A stretch of 16,160 bases of DNA from positions 10,191 through 26,350 of the forward strand of contig HF999728.1 of the NCBI GenBank assembly GCA_000434215.1. The letters are read 5' to 3'. Below are positions 1 through 7,486 of the stretch, in pieces. The stretch comes from Bacteroides sp. CAG:144. GTDB taxonomy: Bacteria; Bacteroidota; Bacteroidia; Bacteroidales; UBA11471. Made by a program: the position numbers and the translations under genes. The notes below the pieces were generated by a model that was not told the origin of the DNA, did no database searches, and worked only from the letters and a program-made list of their open reading frames with translations. The stretch's first letter is position 1. Each line of letters starts with the position of its first letter.

Positions 1-182
1 GATACATCGTCGCCGTGCGGGTTTTGACGGTAAGTCATTGCCCCGTCGGTTTGTAAATTATTCTTGTTCTGACTGCCGTTTTTGTTCCCGCAACCGTAAA
101 GTGCGATGGTCGCTGTTACCGTACCGGCTCCCACGATTTTCAAAAAATCTCTTCGGTTGATATGATTATTCTTCTTGTTCAT
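1..182 (-). CDS. Tat-exported lipoprotein, probable aldo/keto reductase (N-terminal part only)
   Basis: Only the first 60 codons are inside the window; the gene continues past base 1. The reading starts at ATG 182, 12 bases after the stop of the polyferredoxin gene, so it is probably the last or a later gene of the same operon. Residues 10-15 read RRDFLK, a twin-arginine signal. A hydrophobic stretch follows and then LYGC with Cys31 as a likely lipobox cysteine, so the product should be folded in the cytoplasm, exported by Tat and lipid-anchored. The mature start (MTYRQNPHGDDVS) resembles, from memory, Bacteroidales ferredoxin-type aldo/keto reductases encoded beside flavodoxins. No catalytic residue is visible in this fragment, so the enzyme class is inferred from the leader, the first mature residues and context. 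It could be another Tat lipoprotein oxidoreductase. Confidence 0.75.
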   Translation of the reverse strand, partial: MNKKNNHINRRDFLKIVGAGTVTATIALYGCGNKNGSQNKNNLQTDGAMTYRQNPHGDDV

Positions 183-194
183 GATTTTACCGCA

Positions 195-1682
195 TTAAAT
201 AGTCCTGTGATGTTCGTAGCCTTCGACATAGATGGCGCTGAATGGTCGGCTCGGACATAAGTTCTCGCATGCGCCGCAGCCGATACAGCGTTCGTCGTCG
301 ATAACTGGAATTTTTAAAGAATTTCCGTCCGACGGGTCGGAAGCGACCATCTGTATGGCACCTGTGGGACAGTGGCGGGCGCAATTCCCGCATTCGACTC
401 CATCGGTAAGAGGTATGCAGTTTTCCCGTATCCATACGGCATGACCGATTTGTGTCGCCGATTTGTCTGCTCGGGTAATCGGGTGTATGGCTCCGGCAGG
501 ACATACCTCGGAACATTTGGTACATTCCGGTCGGCAGTATCCGCGCTCGTAAGACATTTCCGGCTGCATGAAAGTCAAGAATTTGCTCGATGGTCTTAAA
601 ACCTGATTGGGACATACCGATACGCAGAGTTGGCAAGCCGTACAGTGTTGTGCTATGTTACGTAGGCTCAGGGCACCCGGAGGAGCGATAGGAGTTGACC
701 GCTGGGGTATTTCTTTGTCGAGAATGGGAGCGAGCCCGCCGTCGACTTTCTTCTCTTGCGCTTCAATGGCCCCGGCGACCAATACGCCGGCCGTTACGAG
801 GAATTGCCGGCGGGAAGTCGGTACATTTACATGATTCTCGGAAGAATTGCCAGTAATTTTTCTTGGGTGAGTATATGTAATGGCACCTTTATGACAAGTT
901 TCGAGACAATCCATGCAGGTTACGCATCGGCTGTAATCGATACGGTGTTCTTTCGGATCGATGCAAGATGCTTTGCAATTACGGGCGCAGAGGCCGCAGC
1001 TGTTGCATTTCGAAGTATCTATATGCGGACGCAGCCAAGCATATCTGGATAGGAGCCCCAATATCGTACCGACAGGACAAATCGTGTTGCAATATGTGCG
1101 ACCGTTGCGCCAAGCCAGTACGGCAATGACGACAAAAGTCGTGAGGGCAATGAGGAATGTAGGAAGATTTTTCAGCCACACGTCGGTTGTATAGAAAGCG
1201 TAACTGTCTGCACGTTCGGCAAAATAAGCCAAAATGTTATTGCCCCACCCGTAAACCGGAGCAAAAAGGTTTTGCACGATCCGCCCGTATGAACTGTAAG
1301 GAGCGAGTAATGAAACGAAAGAGCTGATACCGGCAACGAGGGCGATGATGAAAACGGCCAATACACCGTACCTCAGCCATGATATGGCCGGTGAATAGGA
1401 GAAACGGTATTTTTTCTTTTTCCGACGGCTGCTGATTCTGGATACGATGTCTTGAAATACACCCATAGGACAGATTACCGAACAATAGATACGTCCGAAA
1501 ATCAAGGTCAAGATGATGAGTGCCAGCACGACGGCGACATTCAATGCCAGTACAGCCGGGAGAAATTGGATTTTAGCCAACCAACCGAACCAGACATGTA
1601 TGCTGCCGGTAAAATCGAGAAACAGTAGTGTGATGAATAAAAAGCAGAAAAGAGCTGCAATGATTCTAAATTTTCTCAGCAT
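195..1682 (-). CDS. Membrane polyferredoxin, NapH-NapG-like fusion (multiple 4Fe-4S)
   Basis: A 495-residue inner-membrane iron-sulfur protein, probably an electron conduit. The N-terminal half is NapH/YccM-like: membrane segments near residues 5-25, 41-63, 103-128 and 172-191, the CxxxCP motifs C67/C71 and C198/C202, then two CxxCxxCxxxC clusters (C226-C236 and C253-C263). Residues 290-308 read SRRQFLVTAG followed by a hydrophobic run, which looks like a Tat signal inside the protein. The C-terminal half has four further cysteine groups (C347-C357, C383-C394, C422/C431-C438, C466-C476), as in NapG-type ferredoxins. ATG 1682 is chosen because it lies 8 bases after the flavodoxin stop; the upstream ATG at 1724 would overlap the flavodoxin and lacks a hydrophobic start. 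No nitrate reductase genes are nearby, so the partners are probably the neighbouring flavodoxins and the reductase. Confidence 0.88.
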   Translation of the reverse strand: MLRKFRIIAALFCFLFITLLFLDFTGSIHVWFGWLAKIQFLPAVLALNVAVVLALIILTLIFGRIYCSVICPMGVFQDIVSRISSRRKKKKYRFSYSPAISWLRYGVLAVFIIALVAGISSFVSLLAPYSSYGRIVQNLFAPVYGWGNNILAYFAERADSYAFYTTDVWLKNLPTFLIALTTFVVIAVLAWRNGRTYCNTICPVGTILGLLSRYAWLRPHIDTSKCNSCGLCARNCKASCIDPKEHRIDYSRCVTCMDCLETCHKGAITYTHPRKITGNSSENHVNVPTSRRQFLVTAGVLVAGAIEAQEKKVDGGLAPILDKEIPQRSTPIAPPGALSLRNIAQHCTACQLCVSVCPNQVLRPSSKFLTFMQPEMSYERGYCRPECTKCSEVCPAGAIHPITRADKSATQIGHAVWIRENCIPLTDGVECGNCARHCPTGAIQMVASDPSDGNSLKIPVIDDERCIGCGACENLCPSRPFSAIYVEGYEHHRTI

Positions 1683-1690
1683 AACAGGAT

Positions 1691-2227
1691 TTATTTTTTT
1701 AGAAGGGCATTTGATTCCAACCATTCTCTGATGATTTTGTCCGATTGTCCCGCATCACTTCCGCGTATCGCTAAACCCGGTAACAGTTTTGCATTCGGGC
1801 ATAAGGTACTTATATCACGTTCGCTGCTTCCCATGCCGCTTCCTTCATGCGTACAGAAAGGAATGATGGTTTTTCCCGAAAAATCGTATTTTCCCAGAAA
1901 GGTGAAAACCACCATAGGCATAGTACCCCACCAGTTGGGATAACCCAGAAATATGTTTTCATAGCGGTTTATATCCTCTATCTCTCCACGTATGGCAGGG
2001 CGGGAATTTTCCCGCATTTCTTTCTGGGCTATTTCTGTCGTCTCGGTATAATATATGGGATAAGCCGTCTGTGGTTCGATGTGGAACATGTCGTTTCCAC
2101 CGCCGGTAAGCAGTTGTATTTTATGAGCTACGATTTCGGTATTCCCGACAGGCAGGTTTATTATGCCGCCGTTGGCATAGTTGAAACCCTTTCGGGAGAA
2201 AAATGCGATAAGACTTTTAGATACCAT
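1691..2227 (-). CDS. Flavodoxin family protein (cytoplasmic)
   Basis: A 178-residue flavodoxin-fold protein expected to bind FMN and carry electrons in the cytoplasm. It has no signal peptide. The phosphate-binding region is unusual: SRKG (11-14) is separated from VGNTE (27-31) by a short insert, a form I recall from Bacteroidales flavodoxins. The second flavin loop is GYPNWWG (95-101), followed by PFCTHEGSGMG (123-133). It shares this layout with the exported flavodoxin just upstream, so the two probably arose by duplication. It lies 18 bases downstream of that gene and 8 bases before the polyferredoxin start, consistent with one transcript. Its partner is not shown by the sequence; electron transfer to the polyferredoxin is inferred from position. 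Confidence 0.9.
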   Translation of the reverse strand: MVSKSLIAFFSRKGFNYANGGIINLPVGNTEIVAHKIQLLTGGGNDMFHIEPQTAYPIYYTETTEIAQKEMRENSRPAIRGEIEDINRYENIFLGYPNWWGTMPMVVFTFLGKYDFSGKTIIPFCTHEGSGMGSSERDISTLCPNAKLLPGLAIRGSDAGQSDKIIREWLESNALLKK

Positions 2228-2245
2228 ACGAGCTCTTTTTTACGG

Positions 2246-2797
2246 TTAATGTTGTGTAACCCCGATTTCTTGCAGCCATTTTTTTATTTCGGGAGCTGCT
2301 TGTCGGGCTTTGCTGCCTCTAATAGGAAGTCCTTGGAGCAGAACCGATTCGGGGCAGAGTTCTCGGATTTCTTTTTCGCTGTGTCCCATACGGCTTCCTT
2401 CATGAGTCATAAAAGGAACAATAGTTTTACCCGAAAGGTTGTGCTCCGATAGAAATGTCGCGACAGGAGGAGCGATCGTAGCCCACCAACAAGGCGAGCC
2501 TATAAACACTGTGTCATATCGGGCTATGTCTGTTATACACGGTTTGATCGCGGGTTTTATCCCGGCATTGATCTCGGCTTTGGCTTGATCTACGACACTC
2601 TGATAATCTTCGGGATAAGCTTTCTCCGGAATAATTTCCAAAATATCGGCACCGGTGAAAGTCTTTATTTGTTGGGCTACGCTTTCGGTATTACCGCTGT
2701 GGGAGAAGTAGACAACCAAAGAACGGGTCTGGGCGTTTGCGACCGACGAGAAGCATACGGTTGCAAACATAATCGATGCGAAGAGTAATTTTTTCAT
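2246..2797 (-). CDS. Flavodoxin with N-terminal signal peptide (exported)
   Basis: A 183-residue flavodoxin and the first gene of the redox operon. Residues 1-22 form a clear Sec-type signal peptide (lysines, hydrophobic core, then ANAQ), so the mature protein should be periplasmic. The fold motifs are intact: VVYFSHSGNTE (28-38) for the FMN phosphate, SPCWW (101-105) for the flavin ring, and PFMTHEGSRMG (128-138). Flavodoxins are normally cytoplasmic, so export raises the question of how FMN is loaded. No cysteine sits at the cleavage site, so it is not an obvious lipoprotein. A good -7 box lies about 30 bases upstream, and a possible operator lies further out. Confidence 0.9.
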   Translation of the reverse strand: MKKLLFASIMFATVCFSSVANAQTRSLVVYFSHSGNTESVAQQIKTFTGADILEIIPEKAYPEDYQSVVDQAKAEINAGIKPAIKPCITDIARYDTVFIGSPCWWATIAPPVATFLSEHNLSGKTIVPFMTHEGSRMGHSEKEIRELCPESVLLQGLPIRGSKARQAAPEIKKWLQEIGVTQH

Positions 2798-2825
2798 GAT
2801 CGAATAGATTTAAAATTTCACGATA

Positions 2826-2833
2826 CAAAAATA
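2826..2833 (-). promoter_or_regulatory. Predicted -7 box of the redox operon
   Basis: On the minus strand this reads TATTTTTG, an exact match to the Bacteroidetes -7 consensus TAnnTTTG. It lies 28 bases before the ATG of the exported flavodoxin, predicting a short leader. No TTTG is present at the -33 position, which fits a promoter that needs an activator. Confidence 0.6.
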
Positions 2834-2841
2834 TCGCTTAC

Positions 2842-2892
2842 TTCGTACCCTCTTATAATCAGAATTACAGATATTCGTACCAATTTTACCGA
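2842..2892. promoter_or_regulatory. Possible AraC-type operator: two TTCGTACC half-sites plus the shared block
   Basis: TTCGTACC occurs at 2842-2849 and 2874-2881, 32 bp apart or about three helical turns. The second copy is part of TCGTACC-N5-TACCGA (2875-2892), which also occurs at 8839-8856 beside the AraC regulator gene; the match extends left to 2865, with 23 of 28 positions identical. Relative to the predicted transcription start, the block sits at roughly -45 to -72 and the first half-site near the empty -33 position. That is typical of AraC-type activation. Binding itself is inferred. Confidence 0.55.
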
Positions 2893-2900
2893 AATACGGT

Positions 2901-2917
2901 TTTGTAAGTTTTACAAA
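2901..2917. promoter_or_regulatory. Perfect dyad TTTGTAA-N3-TTACAAA
   Basis: A perfect 7-3-7 inverted repeat about 105-120 bases upstream of the exported flavodoxin gene and 9 bases beyond the shared operator-like block. It is a possible site for a dimeric regulator. In AT-rich DNA such a dyad can also arise by chance. Confidence 0.3.
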
Positions 2918-3053
2918 TCTAATTATTTTGAGTGAAAAACAATAATCTTTATATGAACTATTATATTCAGCAACGTTTCTTTATTTACTATATGGCAGAA
3001 GAGAAAATTTTTACTTCATATATTGGTGATAGTCGATGTACTTGTCGAAATAA

Positions 3054-3079
3054 AAAGCCGCATCGACCGATGCGGCTTT
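3054..3079 (-). terminator. Rho-independent terminator of the RND efflux operon
   Basis: AAAGCCGCATC pairs with GATGCGGCTTT in an 11-bp GC-rich stem with a GACC loop. Read on the minus strand, the stem is followed by TTTTTATTTC. It lies about 35 bases after the stop of the TolC-like gene and separates the efflux operon from the redox operon. Confidence 0.85.
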
Positions 3080-3114
3080 GGGGAAAACAGTGTTTTTAAG
3101 GTAAAAAGATTGTG

Positions 3115-4434
3115 CTATTTTAGGTAATCGGTAATCTTACCGCTGATTTGCAATAATGATATTTCACATAATTTTGTATCATATTCGGCCGTAAGAATAC
3201 GTTCTTCGGCATCGAGCAGACTTTTTTGTGCTTCACGTAATTCGATACCCGAGAGGTTGCCCAGTATATACCGTTCGCGGGCGATATTATAGTTTTCTTT
3301 GGCCGCCGTCAGATTTTCGCGTTCGAGATTCAGTACTTCGATGTTATTTTTGTATGCCTGCCACAAATTGCTGATGTCGGCGCGTAAAGACTGGGTAAGC
3401 TCTTTTTGTTGCAGTTCGGCGTTCTCTATGGCGATGCGGGCATTCCTTATTTCCCGACGGCGATTACCGTCGAAGAGGTTGAAGCCTACCGTAACCCCGA
3501 AATTCAGGCCGAGGTTGTTACGCCGTTTGGTATCGGCCGGCCGGTCATAAACATTCAACGTGTAACCGTAACCGGCATTGAATTTTATATAGGGATAATT
3601 TCGGGAATAAACTTTTTTCAAGTCGAGAGAGGCGAGTGTTTTATCTTGTTCCGATTTTAGGAGAGACGCATTTGTCTGTAAAGTCGAAGCCCATAATTCT
3701 TCGAAAATCAACAACGTATTTACATTGATGATTGAGTCATGTACCGATATGAATTGGTTCATGTCGCCGACCGACATCAGCTCGTTGAGGCGAATGCGGG
3801 AGGTACTTAGCGTTTCCTGCTGTTTCATATATTGAGCACTGTCGGCATTGAAGTCTACACGTGCTTGCAGCAGGTCGAGGCGTGAAAAGTTTCCTATCTG
3901 GTATCTTTCCTCAACGATACGTAACCGTTCTTTCGAAAGAGATACGGCATAGAGGAAGTTTTTCAATCGGATTTTTTGCTGGATAAAATTGAAATATTCG
4001 GCCGATAGTTCAGCGATATAGTCTTCGATGGCAATACGAGTCAGGGTTTCACCCTGTTTGGCCATTTCTTGCAGACGCTCGTAATTGGTGAGAAGCTCGA
4101 ATCCGTTAAAAAGCGTCCAGTCGAGATTGATACCCACGTTTACGTCTTGATCGAATACCCCGTTGTCATGATGTTTCGATCCCGTACCCCTTTCGATAGT
4201 TTTGGTATTGTCGACATTACCGTTGTAACCTGCGCTTAGGTCTATGTTCGGCAACATACCGGCATTACCCCGGGTTGCATTGTTTTTCTCGATCTGTTCT
4301 TCATTGCGGACGATTCGCAATGAGTAGTTATTTTCCAAGCCCGTTTCGAGGCAGGATTTTAGCGTATAGGATTGTGTTTGCGCTTGCAAGGCAAGAGGCA
4401 GGGCACACATGAGTGATATGAATAGAGTTCTCAT
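3115..4434 (-). CDS. TolC-family outer-membrane efflux channel
   Basis: A 439-residue outer-membrane factor, the exit duct of the tripartite pump. Residues 1-18 are a signal peptide ending LALQA before QTQ. The mature protein has the usual duplicated outer-membrane efflux layout: long alpha-helical stretches (for example around 125-215 and 335-430) and beta-strand segments rich in N, Y and G, such as GYNGNVDN and NLGLNFGVTVGFNLFDG. The repeated motifs YQIGNFSRLDLLQARVD and YILGNLSGIELREAQKS mark the equivalent helices of the two halves. No lipobox cysteine is seen. Its ATG overlaps the stop of the pump gene in an ATGA arrangement, suggesting translational coupling. A strong terminator follows. 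Confidence 0.93.
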   Translation of the reverse strand: MRTLFISLMCALPLALQAQTQSYTLKSCLETGLENNYSLRIVRNEEQIEKNNATRGNAGMLPNIDLSAGYNGNVDNTKTIERGTGSKHHDNGVFDQDVNVGINLDWTLFNGFELLTNYERLQEMAKQGETLTRIAIEDYIAELSAEYFNFIQQKIRLKNFLYAVSLSKERLRIVEERYQIGNFSRLDLLQARVDFNADSAQYMKQQETLSTSRIRLNELMSVGDMNQFISVHDSIINVNTLLIFEELWASTLQTNASLLKSEQDKTLASLDLKKVYSRNYPYIKFNAGYGYTLNVYDRPADTKRRNNLGLNFGVTVGFNLFDGNRRREIRNARIAIENAELQQKELTQSLRADISNLWQAYKNNIEVLNLERENLTAAKENYNIARERYILGNLSGIELREAQKSLLDAEERILTAEYDTKLCEISLLQISGKITDYLK

Positions 4435-7400
4435 ATTTCTTCTTCTTGAGAGTGGAGTCGATTAGTTGATATATATGTATAAATAGCCGGGACGATATAC
4501 ATCGTCATCAGTGTCGATATGAGCATTCCTCCTACAACGGCGATACCCATGGCTACACGTCCGTTGGCACCTTCGCCGGTAGCAAAAGCCAGAGGGATAA
4601 GTCCTAAGATCGTCGATGCACTGGTCATGAGGATAGGACGCAAACGTTGTACGGAGGCTTCGCGTATCGCTTTCTGTTTGTCGACACCGGCCTCTTGCTT
4701 TTGGTTGGCAAATTCGACGATGAGGATACCGTTCTTTGCCACAAGGCCGATGAGCATGATGATACCGATCTGACTGAAAATATTCATCGTTTGGTCATTG
4801 AAATACATAAAGATGAGAGCCCCGCATATGGCCAGCGGTACGGTGAGCATGATGATGAAGGGATCTTTGAAGCTCTCGAATTGGGCGGCCAAGATGAGAT
4901 AGATGAGTACCAATGCGAGGATAAAGGCAAACATCAGGCTCGAAGAACTTTCTCTATATTCTTTTGAATCTCCGGTAAGGGCTGTCCTGAAAGAGTCATC
5001 GAGTGTTTCTTTGGCGATTTTATCCATCTCATCGAGACCTTGTCCTATGGTTTTTCCTTCGGCTAAACCAGCTGAAACGGTTGCCGATACGAAACGGTTG
5101 TACCGATAGAGTTGGGGCGGTGCCGTACCCTCGACAAGAGTAATGAGGTTGTCGAGCTGTATCATGTCGCCGTTGCTGTTACGTATGTATATCGATTTCA
5201 GATCGACGGGTTTGTTCCGTTGTTGGCGGTTTATCTCTCCTAAAATTTCATACTGTTTGCCGTTCATGTAAAAGTACCCCATGCGCTGGCCGCTCAATCC
5301 GTATTGAAGGGTTTGTGCAATGTCCCGGGTACTTATACCCAGTATATTGGCTTTTTCCCGATCTATTTCGATACGGGCTTCGGGCTTACTGAATTTGAGG
5401 TCGACATCGGCCATTTGGAAGACAGGATTTTCGTATACTTTTGTCATGAACGTTGGCAATACCTCTTGCAACTTCTCGATGTTAGGAGCTTGAATGACAT
5501 ATTGTACCGGCATACTGCCTCGGCGTCCGCCGAATGTCGATTGTTGTTGTACGAAAGAACGCGCTTTGGTTTTCGTTTGTACGGCTTTTGAGAGTTTTTC
5601 GGCGACGTCCATTTGCGAATAATTCCGGTCTTTGATGTCTTTGAGCATGATTTCCACACTACCCGTTCCACTCGATACGCGGGCGGTGATAGCCGTAGCA
5701 TCGGGAACGATGGAGTCGGCCAGCAGATTGATGTCTTCGGTGTAGTCGCGCATATATTCATAGGTAACGCCTTCCGGCCCGCGTGTATTGATAGTAATAC
5801 GCGAACGATCTTCGAGCGGAGCCATTTCCGACGGAATCTGTATCCATAGGTAGGCGATGATACCCAGCATGATCAATACAATGGGCAATGCGATGTAACG
5901 GTGGTGCAGGAATGCGTCGAGCGACTTGTAATAATAGTGATTCATTCCAGCAAAGAACGGTTCGGTTTTGCGGTAAAACCAGTTCTTTTTTTCTCTGCGT
6001 TTCAGTATTTTCGTTGCCAGCATAGGGGTAAAAGTGAGTGCGGCGAAAGCCGAGATGATGACGGCACCCGATACTACGATACTGAATTCTCTGAACAGAC
6101 GCCCCGTGGTTCCTTCCATAAATACGATGGGGAAGAATACGGCTACCAGCGTGATGGTTGTTGATATGACAGCAAAAAATATTTCTTTCGAGCCTTCTAT
6201 TCCGGCTTGCTTGGGAGCCATGCCTTGCTCGATGCGGATATATATGTTCTCTGTCATGACGATAGCATCATCGACCACCAGCCCCACGGCCAGTACGACA
6301 GCCAGCATCGAGAGCACGTTGATAGAGAAGCCGGCGATGTACATGACGAAAAATGCACCGATGAGCGATACCGGTATCACGACGCAAGGAACCAGCGTAA
6401 CCCGCCAGTCGCGCAGGAACAGGAAAATAATGATGATAACGAGTATGAATGCCTCGTAAACAGTGCTTTCGACCTCGTTTATGGAAGCACGGATAAATTT
6501 CGTATTGTCGAAACCGTAAGCATATTTCACATCTTCGGGCAGGTCTTTTTTCATCGATTCCATGCGTTCATATACAGCATCGGCGATTTCGATGTGGTTG
6601 GCGCCCGGTTGAGGAATGACGACGACACCCACCATGGGGACACCGTTCATCTTCATATAACTTTTCAGGTCTTGCGCTTCGATATCGGCCGTGCCTATAT
6701 CACGGAAACGTATGATGCGGCTTCCATTCTGTTTCACGATGATATTGTTGAATTCTTCGGCCGTATGCATCAGACCTAATGTGCGAATGGTAAGTTCGGT
6801 TGTATTGCCCTCGATACTTCCCGATGGTAACTCTACGTTTTCCCGGTCGATGGCATTTTTTACGTCCATAGGAGTAACACCGTAACCGGCCATTTTCACA
6901 GGGTCGAGCCACAAACGCATGGAATATCGTTTCTCACCCCAGATCGATACGCTACTTACATCGGATATGGTTTGCAGTTGCTCTTTTACCGTAAGATCGG
7001 CAATTTCGCTCAGTTCGAGCAGAGAGCGTTTATCGCTTTGTATGGCGACCATCAAAATGGGAGTTGCATCGGCATCGGCCTTCGATACGGTAGGTGGGTC
7101 GCAGTCGTCGGGTAGGTAACGTTGGGCGCGTGAAACCTTGTCGCGCACGTCATTGGCGGCAGTTTCGAGATCGACCGAAAGCTCGAATTCTACGGTAATA
7201 CGGCTTTGTCCTTGCCTACTTACACTCGATAGCGAGCGGATACCGGGGATACCGTTGATATTTTGTTCGAGGGGCTCGGTAATTTGGTTTTCGATGACAT
7301 CGGCATTCGCACCCGAGTAAGAACAGGTAACCGAGATGATAGGATTATCGACCGATGGATATTCTCGTACACCCAAACTTTCATAGCCTATGAAACCGAA

Positions 7401-7469
7401 TAGAATGATAATCAATATCAATACGGTCGCTAAAACAGGGCGTTTGATGCTTAATTCTGATATATTCAT
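4431..7469 (-). CDS. RND multidrug efflux pump, inner-membrane permease (HAE1/AcrB type)
   Basis: A 1012-residue proton-driven exporter of full family length. It starts MNISELSIKRPV with the first membrane helix at about 13-31. A large periplasmic domain follows, then helices from about 338 to 485, a second periplasmic domain and a final helix bundle (about 843-1000). The proton-relay residues are present: the Asp-Asp pair D400-D401 in AVGLVVDDAIVMTEN and the lysine K912 in GLVAKNGILIVEFANQ. This marks it as a drug/hydrophobe exporter of the AcrB group rather than a CusA-type metal pump. It is the middle gene of the operon, 17 bases after the adaptor and overlapping the channel gene by 4 bases. 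The substrate cannot be read from the sequence. Confidence 0.95.
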   Translation of the reverse strand: MNISELSIKRPVLATVLILIIILFGFIGYESLGVREYPSVDNPIISVTCSYSGANADVIENQITEPLEQNINGIPGIRSLSSVSRQGQSRITVEFELSVDLETAANDVRDKVSRAQRYLPDDCDPPTVSKADADATPILMVAIQSDKRSLLELSEIADLTVKEQLQTISDVSSVSIWGEKRYSMRLWLDPVKMAGYGVTPMDVKNAIDRENVELPSGSIEGNTTELTIRTLGLMHTAEEFNNIIVKQNGSRIIRFRDIGTADIEAQDLKSYMKMNGVPMVGVVVIPQPGANHIEIADAVYERMESMKKDLPEDVKYAYGFDNTKFIRASINEVESTVYEAFILVIIIIFLFLRDWRVTLVPCVVIPVSLIGAFFVMYIAGFSINVLSMLAVVLAVGLVVDDAIVMTENIYIRIEQGMAPKQAGIEGSKEIFFAVISTTITLVAVFFPIVFMEGTTGRLFREFSIVVSGAVIISAFAALTFTPMLATKILKRREKKNWFYRKTEPFFAGMNHYYYKSLDAFLHHRYIALPIVLIMLGIIAYLWIQIPSEMAPLEDRSRITINTRGPEGVTYEYMRDYTEDINLLADSIVPDATAITARVSSGTGSVEIMLKDIKDRNYSQMDVAEKLSKAVQTKTKARSFVQQQSTFGGRRGSMPVQYVIQAPNIEKLQEVLPTFMTKVYENPVFQMADVDLKFSKPEARIEIDREKANILGISTRDIAQTLQYGLSGQRMGYFYMNGKQYEILGEINRQQRNKPVDLKSIYIRNSNGDMIQLDNLITLVEGTAPPQLYRYNRFVSATVSAGLAEGKTIGQGLDEMDKIAKETLDDSFRTALTGDSKEYRESSSSLMFAFILALVLIYLILAAQFESFKDPFIIMLTVPLAICGALIFMYFNDQTMNIFSQIGIIMLIGLVAKNGILIVEFANQKQEAGVDKQKAIREASVQRLRPILMTSASTILGLIPLAFATGEGANGRVAMGIAVVGGMLISTLMTMYIVPAIYTYISTNRLHSQEEEI

Positions 7470-7486
7470 GATGAGCGGTTATCTTC

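Larger units (their letters stand above)
2798..3114. other. Intergenic region between the TolC-like gene and the redox operon
   Basis: This 317-base AT-rich gap holds the terminator of the efflux operon at its right end and the promoter region of the redox operon at its left end. That promoter region contains a -7 box, two TTCGTACC half-sites, the shared operator-like block and a 17-bp dyad, each listed separately. Roughly 2920-3050 shows no gene or clear motif. Confidence 0.8.

Noticed and set aside
1683..1724. Upstream ATG (1724) extending the polyferredoxin by 14 residues
   Set aside because: It would overlap the flavodoxin coding region and delay the first membrane helix; ATG 1682 sits just after the flavodoxin stop.
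1847..2452. Plus-strand frame of 201 codons spanning the two flavodoxin genes
   Set aside because: It overlaps two convincing flavodoxin genes on the other strand and has no known motif.
2992..3099. Plus-strand frame of 35 codons starting MAEEKIF
   Set aside because: It runs through the efflux-operon terminator, has no ribosome binding site or promoter and matches no family I know.
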